From: Nitrosovibrio sp. Nv6
GTDB lineage: Bacteria > Pseudomonadota > Gammaproteobacteria > Burkholderiales > Nitrosomonadaceae
Assembly: GCF_900110495.1 (NCBI RefSeq)
Contig: NZ_FODX01000002.1
Coordinates: 1-64,000, forward strand
Length of the DNA: 64,000 nucleotides
Direction of reading: 5' to 3'
Shown here: positions 1-8,651 of the stretch, piece after piece
Position numbering within the stretch: the stretch's first letter is position 1
How the letters are laid out: every line of letters begins with the position of its first letter
Notes under the pieces: generated by a model
Told to the model about the DNA's origin: nothing
Databases searched by the model: none
The model's input: the letters and a program-made list of their open reading frames with translations, nothing else
Made by a program: the position numbers and the translations under genes

Positions 1-95
1 GGCGTTCGTTGAGGCTTGAGCCGTGTGAGGTGGAAACTCTCACGCACGGTTCTTAGAGGGGGGATTGGCGGCAACGCCGATCTCCTACTCGGCAC
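1..95 (+). mobile_element. Group II intron 3' end (domains V and VI)
   Basis: Positions 18-53 form the hallmark group II intron domain V hairpin: GAGCCG opens the stem, a GAAA-like loop lies near 33-36, and the strand closes with CGGTTCT. A short domain VI hairpin with a GCAA loop follows (about 63-82). The CTAC near 86-89 would hold the branch-point A, and an AC dinucleotide at 94-95 fits the usual intron 3' end. The rest of the intron and any intron-encoded protein lie outside the window. The sequence after 95 continues as the 3' part of a SRAP gene, so the intron appears to be inserted in, or rearranged next to, that gene. The structure was folded by eye. Confidence 0.72.
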
Positions 96-477
96 AATGG
101 AGAGTGAGAGCGGCTGCAAGCAACCCTGGTACATCACGCGTAAAGTGGACAAGCCCGTTTTCATGGCTGGAATAACAAACCTCAGACGCGATAGGCAGGC
201 CGCGAACGTAGGCTTCGTCATTGCGACTCTCGAGGGCGGGATCGTGGATATACACGACCGCAGGCCGGTTGTGCTGGAGGCCGCGGATGCCTGGCGCTGG
301 ATGGACCCGGACAATTCCGTTACCGACGCCGTACATATGGCGCGGACCCGTTCGTTGCCAGCCGAAGAATTCATATGGTGGAAGGTGGACAGGGCGGTGA
401 ATCAGGTTGATCCTTCCAACAACACCAGGGAGTTGCTGCAACCGATAAGCGGTGCAGCTAGTAAGGAAAATTACTAG
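96..477 (+). pseudogene. SRAP (SOS response-associated peptidase, YedK/HMCES) C-terminal fragment
   Basis: The reading frame encodes the C-terminal two thirds of a SRAP domain. Visible family landmarks are a KQPWYI stretch, a PVFMAG strand, the IHDRRPVV motif holding the conserved catalytic-region His and Arg, and a terminal VDRAVNQVDPSNN segment matching the usual 'V..Vn' end. The N-terminal part with the DNA-crosslinking Cys2 is absent; a group II intron 3' end directly precedes the fragment. SRAP proteins protect abasic sites in single-stranded DNA. If the intron is intact outside the window and splices in the sense direction, the gene could still be functional; as seen here it is incomplete. 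Similar C-terminal words recur at 15740-15833. Confidence 0.68.
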
Positions 478-588
478 ATCTCTTGGCCTTGATTCTTCCG
501 ACCAGGTAGGGCTAAGCCCTTCGCCACGGCGAGCAAGTCAGTCCTCGGCTACCGGCAGTTACAGCATCTTAAATTAGTGTGAGGGAAA

Positions 589-804
589 ATGACCATTGGC
601 TACGCGAGAACTTCAACTATCGAGCAAACGGCTGGTTTCGAGTCCCAGTTGAGAGAACTTGAAGGCGTCAAGTGTCAAAAAATCTTCCGGGAGCAGACAT
701 CATCGGTTGCCGTTTGTGCACAGCTTGAAGCCGCGCTGGAGTTCATGCGGGAAGGTGCCCCTTCACAAAAAACTTTTCTGACGCCGCCTTCGGCCTTACC
801 CTAA
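589..804 (+). pseudogene. Serine recombinase (resolvase/invertase) N-terminal fragment
   Basis: The start MTIGYARTST is the strand carrying the catalytic serine of serine recombinases, followed by a QLRELEG helix and a typical EQTSSV... segment. Similarity stops after roughly 57 residues (about position 760); the last 15 residues look unrelated and the ORF ends at 71 codons, against about 180-200 for an intact resolvase. The arginines of the catalytic centre and the C-terminal helix-turn-helix are missing, so it should be inactive. A good start codon follows a GAGGGAAA ribosome-binding site. It is one of several recombinase scraps in the window (1068-1106, 15205-15366, 19339-19790). Confidence 0.7.
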
Positions 805-948
805 TTATTTAGGGAATTTCTTTCAAAACCCTCTGCTCGCCTTTTCTAATTTCTCTCCCGAAACTCAACTTCGCTTTAGCTTTTCGGAGAGTTAATTTCG
901 AGAGATAGTTTCAGGATAGGTTTTCGGTCAAAAATAGACCAAGCCCAT

Positions 949-1020
949 CCGTTTTTCACGCTCTGCGAAAAACGGTCCCTTTTGCTATCTGGAACGGACA
1001 ACGCAAGGCGTTGTTTTTTT
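949..1020. repeat. Two hairpin-forming inverted repeats, the second terminator-like
   Basis: A perfect 9-bp inverted repeat (CCGTTTTTC at 949-957 and GAAAAACGG at 967-975) is followed by a shorter hairpin near 999-1013 (CAACGC, 3-nt loop, GCGTTG) running into seven T residues. The second would fit a rho-independent terminator on the plus strand, downstream of the recombinase fragment. Nothing else is recognised between 805 and 1067. Confidence 0.45.
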
Positions 1021-1067
1021 AGATCTGTTTGTTGCATAAGGGCATTGCAAAAACAGAGAGGGAAATT

Positions 1068-1106
1068 CATGAAAATTGGCTATGCCGGGGTAACGGCGTT
1101 TCTATC
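1068..1106 (+). pseudogene. First residues of another serine recombinase, fused to other sequence
   Basis: A ribosome-binding site (GAGAGGGAAATTC) precedes an ATG at 1068 that reads MKIGYAGVTA before running out. This closely matches the universal serine recombinase start MKIGYARVST, but only about ten residues remain. The homology ends where the opposite-strand higA-like gene ends, so this looks like a recombination junction. Confidence 0.4.
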
Positions 1107-1388
1107 ATAAGGCTTTATGGCTTTCAGGTTATCCCCGATCTTTTGCCGGGCTACGTCCAGCTCATAGGATTTTTGTAGGTTCAGCCATAAATTGGGGCCG
1201 GTGCCGAAGAATACGCCCAGGCGCATGGCAGTATCGGCGGTCACGCCGCGCTGCTCGTTGATGATTTCATAAAGACGGTTTTTAGGTACCCCGATCCGTA
1301 CCGCCAAGGCAGCAGCCGTCATGCCGATGGCTTCCAGCTCGTCGGCCAGGATTTCTCCCGGATGGATAGGTTCTGTCAGGTTCTTCAT
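1080..1388 (-). CDS. higA: HigA-type antitoxin (HTH Xre, plasmid-maintenance family)
   Basis: This 102-residue protein begins MKNLTEPIHPGEIL, the classic HigA/VapI opening, followed by an Xre helix-turn-helix (about residues 18-60, 'LAVRIGVPKNRLYEIINEQRGV') and the family's GTGPNLWLNLQ segment. HigA binds and neutralises its partner mRNA interferase and represses their shared promoter. The start at 1388 was chosen because the family motif begins there; a longer ORF upstream would run into the toxin gene. It lies 11 bp downstream of the toxin gene, in the toxin-first order typical of HigBA. It looks intact. Confidence 0.85.
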   Translation of the reverse strand: MKNLTEPIHPGEILADELEAIGMTAAALAVRIGVPKNRLYEIINEQRGVTADTAMRLGVFFGTGPNLWLNLQKSYELDVARQKIGDNLKAIKPYDRNAVTPA

Positions 1389-1399
1389 ATCTTGCTCCA

Positions 1400-1675
1400 C
1401 TAGTGATAGTCCACAATCTCGACGTTCTCTGCCCCATCGTTCCAGGTAAAGCAGATGCGCCATTGCATATTGATGCGGATACTGTACTGTCCAGCCCGAT
1501 CTCCAAGCAATGCCTCGAAAGCGTTACTCGGCAGCGCCTTCAATGCATCAAGGGTATCGGCGCTATCCAGGATGCGCAGCCGCTTGATGGCCTGCCGGTC
1601 GAAGCCTGAAAATCGCTTCACAAATTTCTGGTGATAAAGTTTCTGGGTGTATTTGGATCTAAAGCTCTTGATCAT
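1400..1675 (-). CDS. higB: HigB/RelE-type toxin
   Basis: At 91 residues this has normal length for a HigB/RelE-superfamily mRNA interferase. Recognisable parts are the N-terminal KFVKRF helix, a central 'LDALKALPSNAFEALLGDRAG' region and the C-terminal strands 'YSIRINMQWRICFTW' ending EIVDYH, with the conserved R and W positions of the family. It would cleave mRNA at the ribosome when not bound by the antitoxin encoded just downstream. No disruption is visible. Confidence 0.85.
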   Translation of the reverse strand: MIKSFRSKYTQKLYHQKFVKRFSGFDRQAIKRLRILDSADTLDALKALPSNAFEALLGDRAGQYSIRINMQWRICFTWNDGAENVEIVDYH

Positions 1676-1932
1676 CTAAACAATACTATTGGTTATGGGG
1701 TACGTCAATCATAACAGACCCTTGATTTCCTGGAGTAAGAAACGGCGTTAGCCGCAGGGCTTAAAGCAGCTGCCGGTGCGCAGCAATCGGCTATAAAGAT
1801 ACGCGCTGCACCTTGTTGTCGACCTCATTTTGACGCGAAAGATTCTGTCATGACGAAGATCTTGTCTCAGTGCAGCAGCCGTGCTGTATCTGATCCGGCG
1901 CATCAACCACAAAGTTAGAAAGGTTTTGCTTT
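1676..1932. other. No gene recognised upstream of the Fur site
   Basis: No ORF of convincing codon usage or known family is visible. Short direct and inverted fragments resembling AACGGCGTTA, also found near 1090 and 9070, occur around 1741-1752; these may be scars of past rearrangement. Confidence 0.4.
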
Positions 1933-1959
1933 TGCGTATGATAAGTATTATCATTCGCA
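1933..1959. promoter_or_regulatory. Fur box
   Basis: A 27-bp near-perfect palindrome with core half-site ATGATAA (1938-1944), a 3-bp centre and TTATCAT (1948-1954), flanked by TGCG and CGCA. The core matches the established Fur consensus of GATAAT repeats. It lies about 180 bp upstream of the TonB-dependent receptor and points to iron repression of that gene. Confidence 0.8.
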
Positions 1960-2136
1960 AAAAATAAAGTCACTACAGTAAGTTAGATACCTTCATAAAG
2001 ATAAATCGAGGAAACAACAATACTATTTGTCCGTTAACCCCGGTTTTCTAACCCGCGATTTTCAGCCAGCCAGTCCCTTCAGGGCAAGCCAGCCAAAGTG
2101 TTACTGATTCCCCGATGGGGAAAGGGAGTATTGGCT

Positions 2137-4578
2137 GTGAAAAACAAAATTACAAAATGCGGTTCAGTTATTGCTGCCTCCCATCGTAATGCCGGGTGGG
2201 CAAAATATAGTTTTTGCCAATCTTCTCTGGCAATGGCAGTGCGCAGCACACTAATTGGTTTTGGAATCGCGGCTATGGAACTATCTCTGCCTGCCTTTGC
2301 ACAGTCAGACGTCGGGACGAGTACCACCGTGCAGGCATTTCATATTCCCGCGGGCCCGCTAAAAGATGCTCTCGAGCGTTTTGCCAAACAAACGGGGGTT
2401 AATTTCTCTTTCGCTGCCGAGGAATTAAAAGATGCCACGACCCAAGGGCTGAGCGGCAGTTTCTCGGTACAGGAGGGATTGAACCATTTGCTCGCTGAAA
2501 GCGGTCTGCAGGCAGTGCCGCAGGACTATGGATATGTCATACAATCGGCTGAAGCGGCGACCCTCCCGCCGGTTGTGGTGACTGCAAGTACGCCAGGTGA
2601 TGCTGGCGGTTATGCTGCCCCTAGAAGTATTTCGTCGACCAAGCTTGATATTCCGCTGCGTGATGTGCCCCAATCAGTGAGCGTACTGACGCAGGAATTA
2701 ATGCAGGATCAGTCCATTCGAAGCATGGCCGATGCGGTGCGCTATGTGCCGGGCGTGGGTGTGTCATCCGGGGAAGGGAATCGGGATGCGCTGGTTTTTC
2801 GGGGCACTCGCTCAACCGGTGACTTCTTTGTGGATGGGCTGCGCGATGATGTTGAGTATTTTCGGGACTGGTACAACATAGAACGCATCGAAGTATTGAA
2901 AGGCCCCAACGGATTGCTTTTCGGGCGTGGCGGCTCCGGCGGTGTAATCAATCGGGTGACGAAACAGGCGGGTTGGGACCCGATACGCGAATTTACATTC
3001 CAGGCCGGCTCGTATGGCCAGAAGCGAGCCACGGCCGACATAAACCACGCCATTAATGATGTGGCCGCATTCCGTTTTAACGGGTTGTTCGAGAACTCCG
3101 ACAGCTATCGCGATGGGGTAGAAATCCGGCGTTTTGGCATCAGCCCGACAGTTACGCTGAAACCTAGTGCAAACACCAAAGTCGTCGTGAACATGGAGTT
3201 GTTCAAGGACGAGCGCATCGCCGACAGGGGCATACCAGGTACGCTCCAGGGGCGTCCTCTTAATACCCATTCTTCCACATTTTTTGGAGACCCCAGGCGC
3301 AGCCCGACAGACACCAACGCGAAATCCATCAACATGCTCGTCGAACATCAGTTCAACGACGCAGTCACACTCCGCAATCGCACGCGCTATGCAATTTATG
3401 ACAAGTTTTACCAGAACGTCTTCGCGAATAGCCGTGTGACCGCAGCAGGAATGGTGGATATTGCCGCTTATAACAATCAGACTGATCGGGAAAATTTTTT
3501 CAACCAGACAGATCTCTTGTTCTCGTTCAACACGGGATGGTTCAAACATGAGCTGGTGACCGGTGTCGAAGTAGGCCGCCAGATCACAGATAACCGGCGG
3601 CGAACGGGTTTGAATCCCGGCGGCGGCACACTGATCGATACGGTGTCCATCAGCAACCCGCGCACAATGGCGCCGATCACGTTTACCACAAGGCCCGGCG
3701 ATGCAAACTTCCACACTTCCACCAGTGTTGCAGGGGTTTATATACAGGACCAGATCACCATTCTGCCCCAGTTACAGGCGATTCTTGGGGTGCGCTACGA
3801 TAGGTTTGAAGTCGATTTCCAGGACAACAGGGGTACCAACAATCTTCAATCTAGGGATGATCTGATCTCGCCCAGATTCGGGCTGGTTTACAAGCCAATC
3901 GAGCCGGTCTCTATCTATGGGAGCTACAGTTTGGCGTATGTGCCACGTGCTGGCGATCAACTGACTTCACTGAACGTAAACAATACGTCGTTGGACCCGG
4001 AAAGATTCATCAATGTGGAGGCAGGTGCCAAATGGGATATTCGCCCCAACCTGGCTCTTACCACCGCATTCTATCAGTTGGATCGAACCAACATGATTAT
4101 CCAGGATCCAAATGTGTCACAGCTCACTATGCTAGGCAAAGGCCAGCGTGTCAGGGGTGTAGAGGTGGGCATAAGCGGCAGAGTTACTTCTGCATGGAGC
4201 ATCATGGGTGGTTATGCATATCAGGAAGGCGTGCTTACACAAGCGGCCGGCAATGCTCAAAAAGGTGCAATCCTGGCTGAACTGCCCAAACATAGTTTCT
4301 CGCTCTGGAATCGTTATAACTTTACGCCTAACTGGGGTGCCGCATTCGGCGTTATTGGCCGCAGCAATATGTTTGCGGCAATCGATAATGCTGTTGTTCT
4401 GCCTGATTTCGTGCGGGTGGATGCGGCGTTATATGGCAGACTCAGCCGTCATATGCGGGTGCAGGTCAACATTGAGAATCTGTTTGACACGAAGTATATA
4501 GCGGCAGCCCACAACAATAACAATATCCTGCCGGGTTCGCCGATTGCCGCGCGTGCAATGATCATAGCCAATTTCTAG
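2137..4578 (+). CDS. TonB-dependent ferric-siderophore receptor with N-terminal STN signalling domain
   Basis: This outer-membrane receptor imports ferric siderophores using TonB energy. The GTG start at 2137 is preferred because GGGAG sits 8 bp upstream; the frame is open further upstream to a GTG at 2098. The order is a signal region ending near LPAFAQ, a secretin/TonB short N-terminal (STN) domain ('IPAGPLKDALERFAKQTGV...LLAESGLQAV'), a plug ('DVPQSVSVLTQELM...AVRYVPGVGV'), a 22-strand beta-barrel and the expected terminal Phe. About 813 residues is normal for FpvA/FecA-like receptors. STN domains normally signal to an inner-membrane anti-sigma factor (FecR type) and an ECF sigma factor, but no fecI/fecR pair lies next to it. 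A Fur palindrome lies upstream. Confidence 0.93.
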   Translation: MKNKITKCGSVIAASHRNAGWAKYSFCQSSLAMAVRSTLIGFGIAAMELSLPAFAQSDVGTSTTVQAFHIPAGPLKDALERFAKQTGVNFSFAAEELKDATTQGLSGSFSVQEGLNHLLAESGLQAVPQDYGYVIQSAEAATLPPVVVTASTPGDAGGYAAPRSISSTKLDIPLRDVPQSVSVLTQELMQDQSIRSMADAVRYVPGVGVSSGEGNRDALVFRGTRSTGDFFVDGLRDDVEYFRDWYNIERIEVLKGPNGLLFGRGGSGGVINRVTKQAGWDPIREFTFQAGSYGQKRATADINHAINDVAAFRFNGLFENSDSYRDGVEIRRFGISPTVTLKPSANTKVVVNMELFKDERIADRGIPGTLQGRPLNTHSSTFFGDPRRSPTDTNAKSINMLVEHQFNDAVTLRNRTRYAIYDKFYQNVFANSRVTAAGMVDIAAYNNQTDRENFFNQTDLLFSFNTGWFKHELVTGVEVGRQITDNRRRTGLNPGGGTLIDTVSISNPRTMAPITFTTRPGDANFHTSTSVAGVYIQDQITILPQLQAILGVRYDRFEVDFQDNRGTNNLQSRDDLISPRFGLVYKPIEPVSIYGSYSLAYVPRAGDQLTSLNVNNTSLDPERFINVEAGAKWDIRPNLALTTAFYQLDRTNMIIQDPNVSQLTMLGKGQRVRGVEVGISGRVTSAWSIMGGYAYQEGVLTQAAGNAQKGAILAELPKHSFSLWNRYNFTPNWGAAFGVIGRSNMFAAIDNAVVLPDFVRVDAALYGRLSRHMRVQVNIENLFDTKYIAAAHNNNNILPGSPIAARAMIIANF

Positions 4579-4859
4579 GTTCTCAAGAGGATTATCTTTC
4601 AACCTAACGGTCATTGCGGCTGGCGCCACCCCTGATGATGAAAGAAACTATGGGGTGGAAGGTGGCGGGAAGAGGTCGCGCAATTTTTTGGCGGACGAAC
4701 CCCGCAACCTAACGTGACCCGTCGAACTGACTCGCACCCCGGATTGCTTCCATAGAGAGCGCACGTTAAACCGGCCGTTGGCGACTTGTCGCCTTCAGGC
4801 CCTTTCAGTTTCGGCACCTGCCACCTTCCGCTTTTAAGTGGAATTCGAAAGGAGGTGGT
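4579..4859. other. Upstream part of an IS110-type element, no gene
   Basis: Between the receptor stop and the transposase start there is no convincing gene. The stretch just before 4860, with an AAAGGAGGTGGT ribosome-binding site at about 4849-4860, serves the transposase. Where the element begins cannot be fixed by eye, because IS110 elements lack long terminal inverted repeats. Confidence 0.4.
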
Positions 4860-5546
4860 ATGGAACTGGTGGCACTTCATAAACGCGTTATCGGACTGGA
4901 TGTTCATCAGGTGCAGATCACGGCCTGCGCAATTATCGAAGAATCGGACGGGACGATGCGTATTGAGCAGCGGCAATTTGGTGCATTCAAGCGGGATCGG
5001 CGCGCACTGGCAAAGTGGGCGGCATCGCTTGCGCCTGATAAAGTGGTGATGGAAAGCACCGGCATTTATTGGAAAAGTCCGTATGCCGCACTGGAGGCGG
5101 CCGGCATTTGCGCTCAGGTCGTCAATGCCCGGCACGTCAAGCATGTTCCCGGTCGCAAGACCGACGTCGGCGATGCGCAATGGCTTGCCACCCTGGCACG
5201 TGCCGGACTGCTGCGCGCCTCGTTCGTGCCGCCCATGGCGCTGCGCGAGTTGCGTCTGATTGCGCGCCAGCGGCAGAAACTGGTCGGGCAGCTGTCGTCC
5301 GAGAAGAACCGCCTGCACAAGGTACTGACCGACGGCGGCATTCGCCTCGGCGTGGTGGTCAGTGACCTGCACGGCCAGTCGGCGCGCGCCATGGTCAAGG
5401 CTATCGTTGCCGGTTGGCCGCCCCATCAGGTACTCGAGCTTGCCAGTCGGCGACTCAAGGCCAGTCGTGAAGAACTGTTCGGCGCGCTGCAAGGCGAACT
5501 CACCGGCAGCCATGACTGTCAGGGGTCAGGCCCGCGTTCGTCTTAA
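4860..5546 (+). pseudogene. IS110-family transposase, C-terminally truncated
   Basis: The N-terminal half shows the DEDD transposase signature of IS110: 'VIGLDVHQ' carries the first Asp, 'VVMESTGIYW' the Glu, and 'GRKTDVGDAQWLA' the paired Asp residues. It is followed by the coiled 'LRLIARQRQKLVGQLSSEKNRLHKVL' helix. Homology continues to about residue 218 (ELTGSH) and then stops; the C-terminal domain with the conserved Ser nucleophile is missing. Normal proteins of this family are about 320-450 residues against 228 here. It should be unable to transpose alone. A strong AGGAGGT ribosome-binding site is kept. Confidence 0.85.
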
Positions 5547-5710
5547 GGGTGAGTTCTTTCACGTTAATGCTTTACTATGCCGTGCTCATATTACACAGAC
5601 ATTGTTATTCGCGCCCCTGTAGCGAAGTGCATCAGTTTAGGCAAATAAGCTTATGCTTCACCTGCTGAGCCGAATGCTTTGGAATGAACTGTGTTGAAAA
5701 CAATGATGAG

Positions 5711-6721
5711 CTAATCTGCTATGAGCAAATCAACCTTTACTTCATTCTGGCATACTCCGTCTCGCTCGAAAACGGTGATATTTTGCAGGGTAGTTTGTGC
5801 GATGCTCGAAAGCGCTTCGGCAGTGAAGAACCCCTGATGACCGGTAATCAGCACGTTTGGAAAAGTCAGCAAGCGTCCAAACACATCATCCTGTATCACC
5901 TGATCAGACAAATCCTGGAAGAACAGATCGCCTTCCTGTTCATACACGTCAAGTCCAAGGGAACCGATTTTTGCGGACTTCAGTCCTTCAATCGCCGCCC
6001 GCGTATCAATAACTGCGCCACGACTGGTGTTGATTAGCATCACGCCGCGTTTCATTTGGCTGATCGCCGCGCTGTCGATTAAACGATATGTTTGAGGGTT
6101 CAATGGGCAATGCAACGTGATGATGTCGCTCTCGGCATAAAGTTTTTCGAGCGCCACATACTCCACGCCCAGGCTGATGCATTCCAGGTTTTCTTGCGGA
6201 TCATGGGCGATCAGGCGACAACCGAATCCATGCAGTATTTGCGTGACTGCCGCACCAATACGACCAGTGCCGACGATACCGACGGTTTTGCCGCGCAGCT
6301 CAAACCCTAGCAACCCCTGCAAGGCGAAATTACCGTTACGCACCCGGTTATATGCATGGTGAAGGTGCCGGTTTAGCGCAAGCATCAGTCCCACGCTGTG
6401 CTCTGCTACCGAGTGGGGCGAATAAGCCGGAACTCTCACGATACGTAGCCCAAGGCTGCTGGCCGACTGAATATCCACATTGTTGAAGCCGGCACAGCGC
6501 AGCGCGATCAGTCGCGTGCCCTGTAGGGCCAGAGTTTCAAGCACTCGAGCGTCGAGCGTGTCATTGACGAAAACACACACAGCAGGAAAGCCTGCAACCA
6601 TCTGCCGCGTCTCGTCGCGCAGGTGCGATTCGAAAAACACGAGCTCATGCCCAATGTCATGATTAGCTTCCGTCAAGAATTGACGGTCATAGGACTGTGC
6701 GCTGCAAACAGCTACTCTCAT
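5711..6721 (-). CDS. ldhA: Fermentative D-lactate dehydrogenase (2-hydroxyacid dehydrogenase)
   Basis: This NAD-dependent enzyme interconverts pyruvate and D-lactate in the cytoplasm. The 336-residue protein has the D-2-hydroxyacid dehydrogenase layout: an N-terminal lobe with 'VFVNDTL', the '[13 protein letters not shown]' segment typical of D-LDH, a Rossmann domain with '[10 protein letters not shown]' (about residues 148-157), the catalytic Arg near '[12 protein letters not shown]', the Glu in '[10 protein letters not shown]' and the acid-base His in 'ITGHQGFF'. It is close in length to E. coli LdhA (329). A degraded copy of a short internal stretch occurs at 9346-9437. The flanks are IS remnants and unassigned sequence. 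Confidence 0.9.
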   Translation of the reverse strand: MRVAVCSAQSYDRQFLTEANHDIGHELVFFESHLRDETRQMVAGFPAVCVFVNDTLDARVLETLALQGTRLIALRCAGFNNVDIQSASSLGLRIVRVPAYSPHSVAEHSVGLMLALNRHLHHAYNRVRNGNFALQGLLGFELRGKTVGIVGTGRIGAAVTQILHGFGCRLIAHDPQENLECISLGVEYVALEKLYAESDIITLHCPLNPQTYRLIDSAAISQMKRGVMLINTSRGAVIDTRAAIEGLKSAKIGSLGLDVYEQEGDLFFQDLSDQVIQDDVFGRLLTFPNVLITGHQGFFTAEALSSIAQTTLQNITVFERDGVCQNEVKVDLLIAD

Positions 6722-7022
6722 GCAATTTCCTTGCTTGGATTCCCACTCTGCTACCTAGCAGAGGAAGCTCGACGTCAAAAATCTCAGCTGAATTCGGGGG
6801 CCGCTTACTTATCCATCTGATACTGGATTTAACCGCAAGTATAAAAGAGGCAATAGCGCTGGATAAGGACTGCAGCAACCAACCTTTATAGAGTGAATTG
6901 GACAATAACAATTGCGCAATACCGTCAGCCCAGCATTGCCGCTGATTGCTTCACTGGTTCAACGTAGAATTGACGAGTACGGATAACGCTTCTACACACC
7001 TCTGTCTAGTTCCAAGATGCTT
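6722..7022. other. Intergenic region between nirK and ldhA, nothing recognised
   Basis: Both neighbours are on the minus strand, so this stretch should hold the ldhA promoter and the end of the nirK transcript. Short open frames on both strands have no recognisable family, and I see no clear terminator hairpin. Confidence 0.4.
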
Positions 7023-8408
7023 TTAATGCCCCGATGCGGCGTCGATTTTTTCACGGCTGTCGAATATTGCCGGGTTTGCCTTGCCATTGACGGTGAGGAA
7101 ACCCGCCAGCCCTTTCTCCATGCGTGACAGAGCGTGGTCGACCAGAATATAACGTCCCGGGTAATCGACCTTGAACTCTACTATGGTAGCACCGCCGGGC
7201 GGGACAAGCGTGGTTTGCACATCAGTTAGCGGTGGGCTGGTGAGCGAAGCCTGATCATAAACCTTATCGAACACCTCGCCAATGACGTGAAAGCTGGAGG
7301 TGAGATTCGGGCCGCCAACACCGAAGTAGATACGTATGTTTTCTCCCAGGTTGGCTTCCATTTTGTAGGTTTTGGTGAGCGCATCCATGGTGCCATTGAA
7401 CATGATGTGCTCCGGATTCTCAGCGAGGAGCTTTTCAAGCGAGAACTCGTGCAAGCCCGCTGCACCATGCCGCTGCGCGGTGTAGAGCTCGCCCTGCATC
7501 ACATAGAATTCCCTTTCGACCTTCGGCAGGCCACCTTCAGGCTCAACCAGAATTAATCCGTACATCCCATTCGTAATGTGCTGAGCGACCATCGGAGTAG
7601 CGCAGTGGTAAACAAACAGTCCCGGATGGAGCGCTTTAAAGGTGAAGCTCTTGGTTTGGCCAGGAGCTGCCTGAGTTACCGCTGCGCCACCGCCCGGGCC
7701 AGTCACAGCGTGGAAGTCAATCGAATGAATGTGAGTGCTGTTTTGAGCATTACTCAGATTAACAGTAATCGTATCGCCCACCCGAACGCGCACAAACGGG
7801 CCCGGCACTTTATTGTTAAAGGTCCAGAACCTATACGTACTGCCATCCGAGAGACGGCCCTCGATCTCGGTTGACTCCAGATCCAGCGTCAAGTGCTTTG
7901 GCTGGCGATTGCCGACAGGTTTGCCAACCGCATAGGGATCCTGCGCCACATCGATCACGCTGCTTTGCACCTTCTCCTTCGGTTCTCCCACGATGAGTTG
8001 ACCGAACATTCCTGCGGCTTTATGACCTGGGAGGGTGCAGAGGTATTCAAAGCTGCCAGTCCGGTTTGCCTGGAACACGATGGAGGTGGCTGCACCTTTT
8101 GCAGTAATATTGTCCGATTTTGCCACGAATTCGGGAATGGCAATATCGTGGATCGCGCCATCCCCATTGATCAGGTTGATCTGGACAACTGCCCCCTCGG
8201 GTACTTTCAGGTCAGGGTTGACTTTGCCTGCGATTGCATCCGTTTCACCGACAAACACCAGCTTTCCGTCCGCGATATCGGTGCGCAAGGTAAAGGTCGC
8301 ATCAGGCATGTAGGTGACACTGCCTAGATGGTTATGGTTAGCCGCAAAAGATAGCTGGGCAAGGGCCAGTGCGCAGGTAGTGCCGAACAAAAAAACCAGC
8401 TTTCGCAT
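7023..8408 (-). CDS. nirK: Copper-containing nitrite reductase with extra N-terminal cupredoxin domain
   Basis: NirK reduces nitrite to nitric oxide in the periplasm. After a signal peptide (cleavage near SFAANHN) there are three cupredoxin modules instead of the usual two. Residues about 30-140 form a plastocyanin-like domain ending in CTLPGHKAAGM, a complete type-1 copper loop. Residues about 165-290 are NirK domain 1 with HIHSIDFHA (type-2 copper His residues and catalytic Asp) and YHCATPMVAQHITNGM (type-1 Cys-His-Met). Domain 2 follows with the SSFHVIGE His. The length (461 residues) fits three-domain NirK such as that of Hyphomicrobium rather than the ~360-residue form. A good AAGGAAAA ribosome-binding site precedes the ATG. 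In ammonia oxidisers NirK acts during nitrite stress and low oxygen. Confidence 0.93.
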   Translation of the reverse strand: MRKLVFLFGTTCALALAQLSFAANHNHLGSVTYMPDATFTLRTDIADGKLVFVGETDAIAGKVNPDLKVPEGAVVQINLINGDGAIHDIAIPEFVAKSDNITAKGAATSIVFQANRTGSFEYLCTLPGHKAAGMFGQLIVGEPKEKVQSSVIDVAQDPYAVGKPVGNRQPKHLTLDLESTEIEGRLSDGSTYRFWTFNNKVPGPFVRVRVGDTITVNLSNAQNSTHIHSIDFHAVTGPGGGAAVTQAAPGQTKSFTFKALHPGLFVYHCATPMVAQHITNGMYGLILVEPEGGLPKVEREFYVMQGELYTAQRHGAAGLHEFSLEKLLAENPEHIMFNGTMDALTKTYKMEANLGENIRIYFGVGGPNLTSSFHVIGEVFDKVYDQASLTSPPLTDVQTTLVPPGGATIVEFKVDYPGRYILVDHALSRMEKGLAGFLTVNGKANPAIFDSREKIDAASGH

Positions 8409-8580
8409 GTTTTTCCTTGAGGTGAGTTAAACATTATGCCTGGCAAGATTCAAACCTTGGATAGCCATGAAGCCCCCTTCTGTGGTGGCTGGCAGATTCG
8501 TAAGCGAACTCGGGGATTCATGGAGATGTCTAATGACTCACCCAGTGGGCGCCACTGCCATCAGGTGATTGGATGATAGT

Positions 8581-8607
8581 AATGTCACAAATGTCACAAA
8601 TGTCACA
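8581..8607 (-). repeat. Three tandem copies of a 9-bp unit upstream of nirK
   Basis: AATGTCACA is repeated three times without interruption; read in the nirK direction the unit is TGTGACATT. The array lies 173-199 bp upstream of the nirK start codon. Regular 9-bp spacing could be an operator for a helical array of regulators or simply slippage at the edge of a decayed gene. It directly abuts the HD-GYP relic. Confidence 0.85.
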
Positions 8608-8651
8608 GATAAGCGAAGTATTGCTGAATCACATCCAGTTCCTTAACCCAC

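Noticed and set aside
85..441. Long minus-strand ORF opposite the SRAP fragment
   Set aside because: The plus strand gives clear SRAP motifs; the minus frame has no recognisable family and is a shadow.
876..1070. Minus-strand 64-codon ORF
   Set aside because: It covers two hairpins and low-complexity sequence and lacks a ribosome-binding site or homology.
2812..3714. 300-codon minus-strand ORF inside the receptor gene
   Set aside because: It is antisense to an intact TonB receptor frame and encodes no known motif.
4611..5513. 300-codon minus-strand ORF over the IS110 transposase
   Set aside because: The plus-strand DEDD transposase motifs decide the coding strand.
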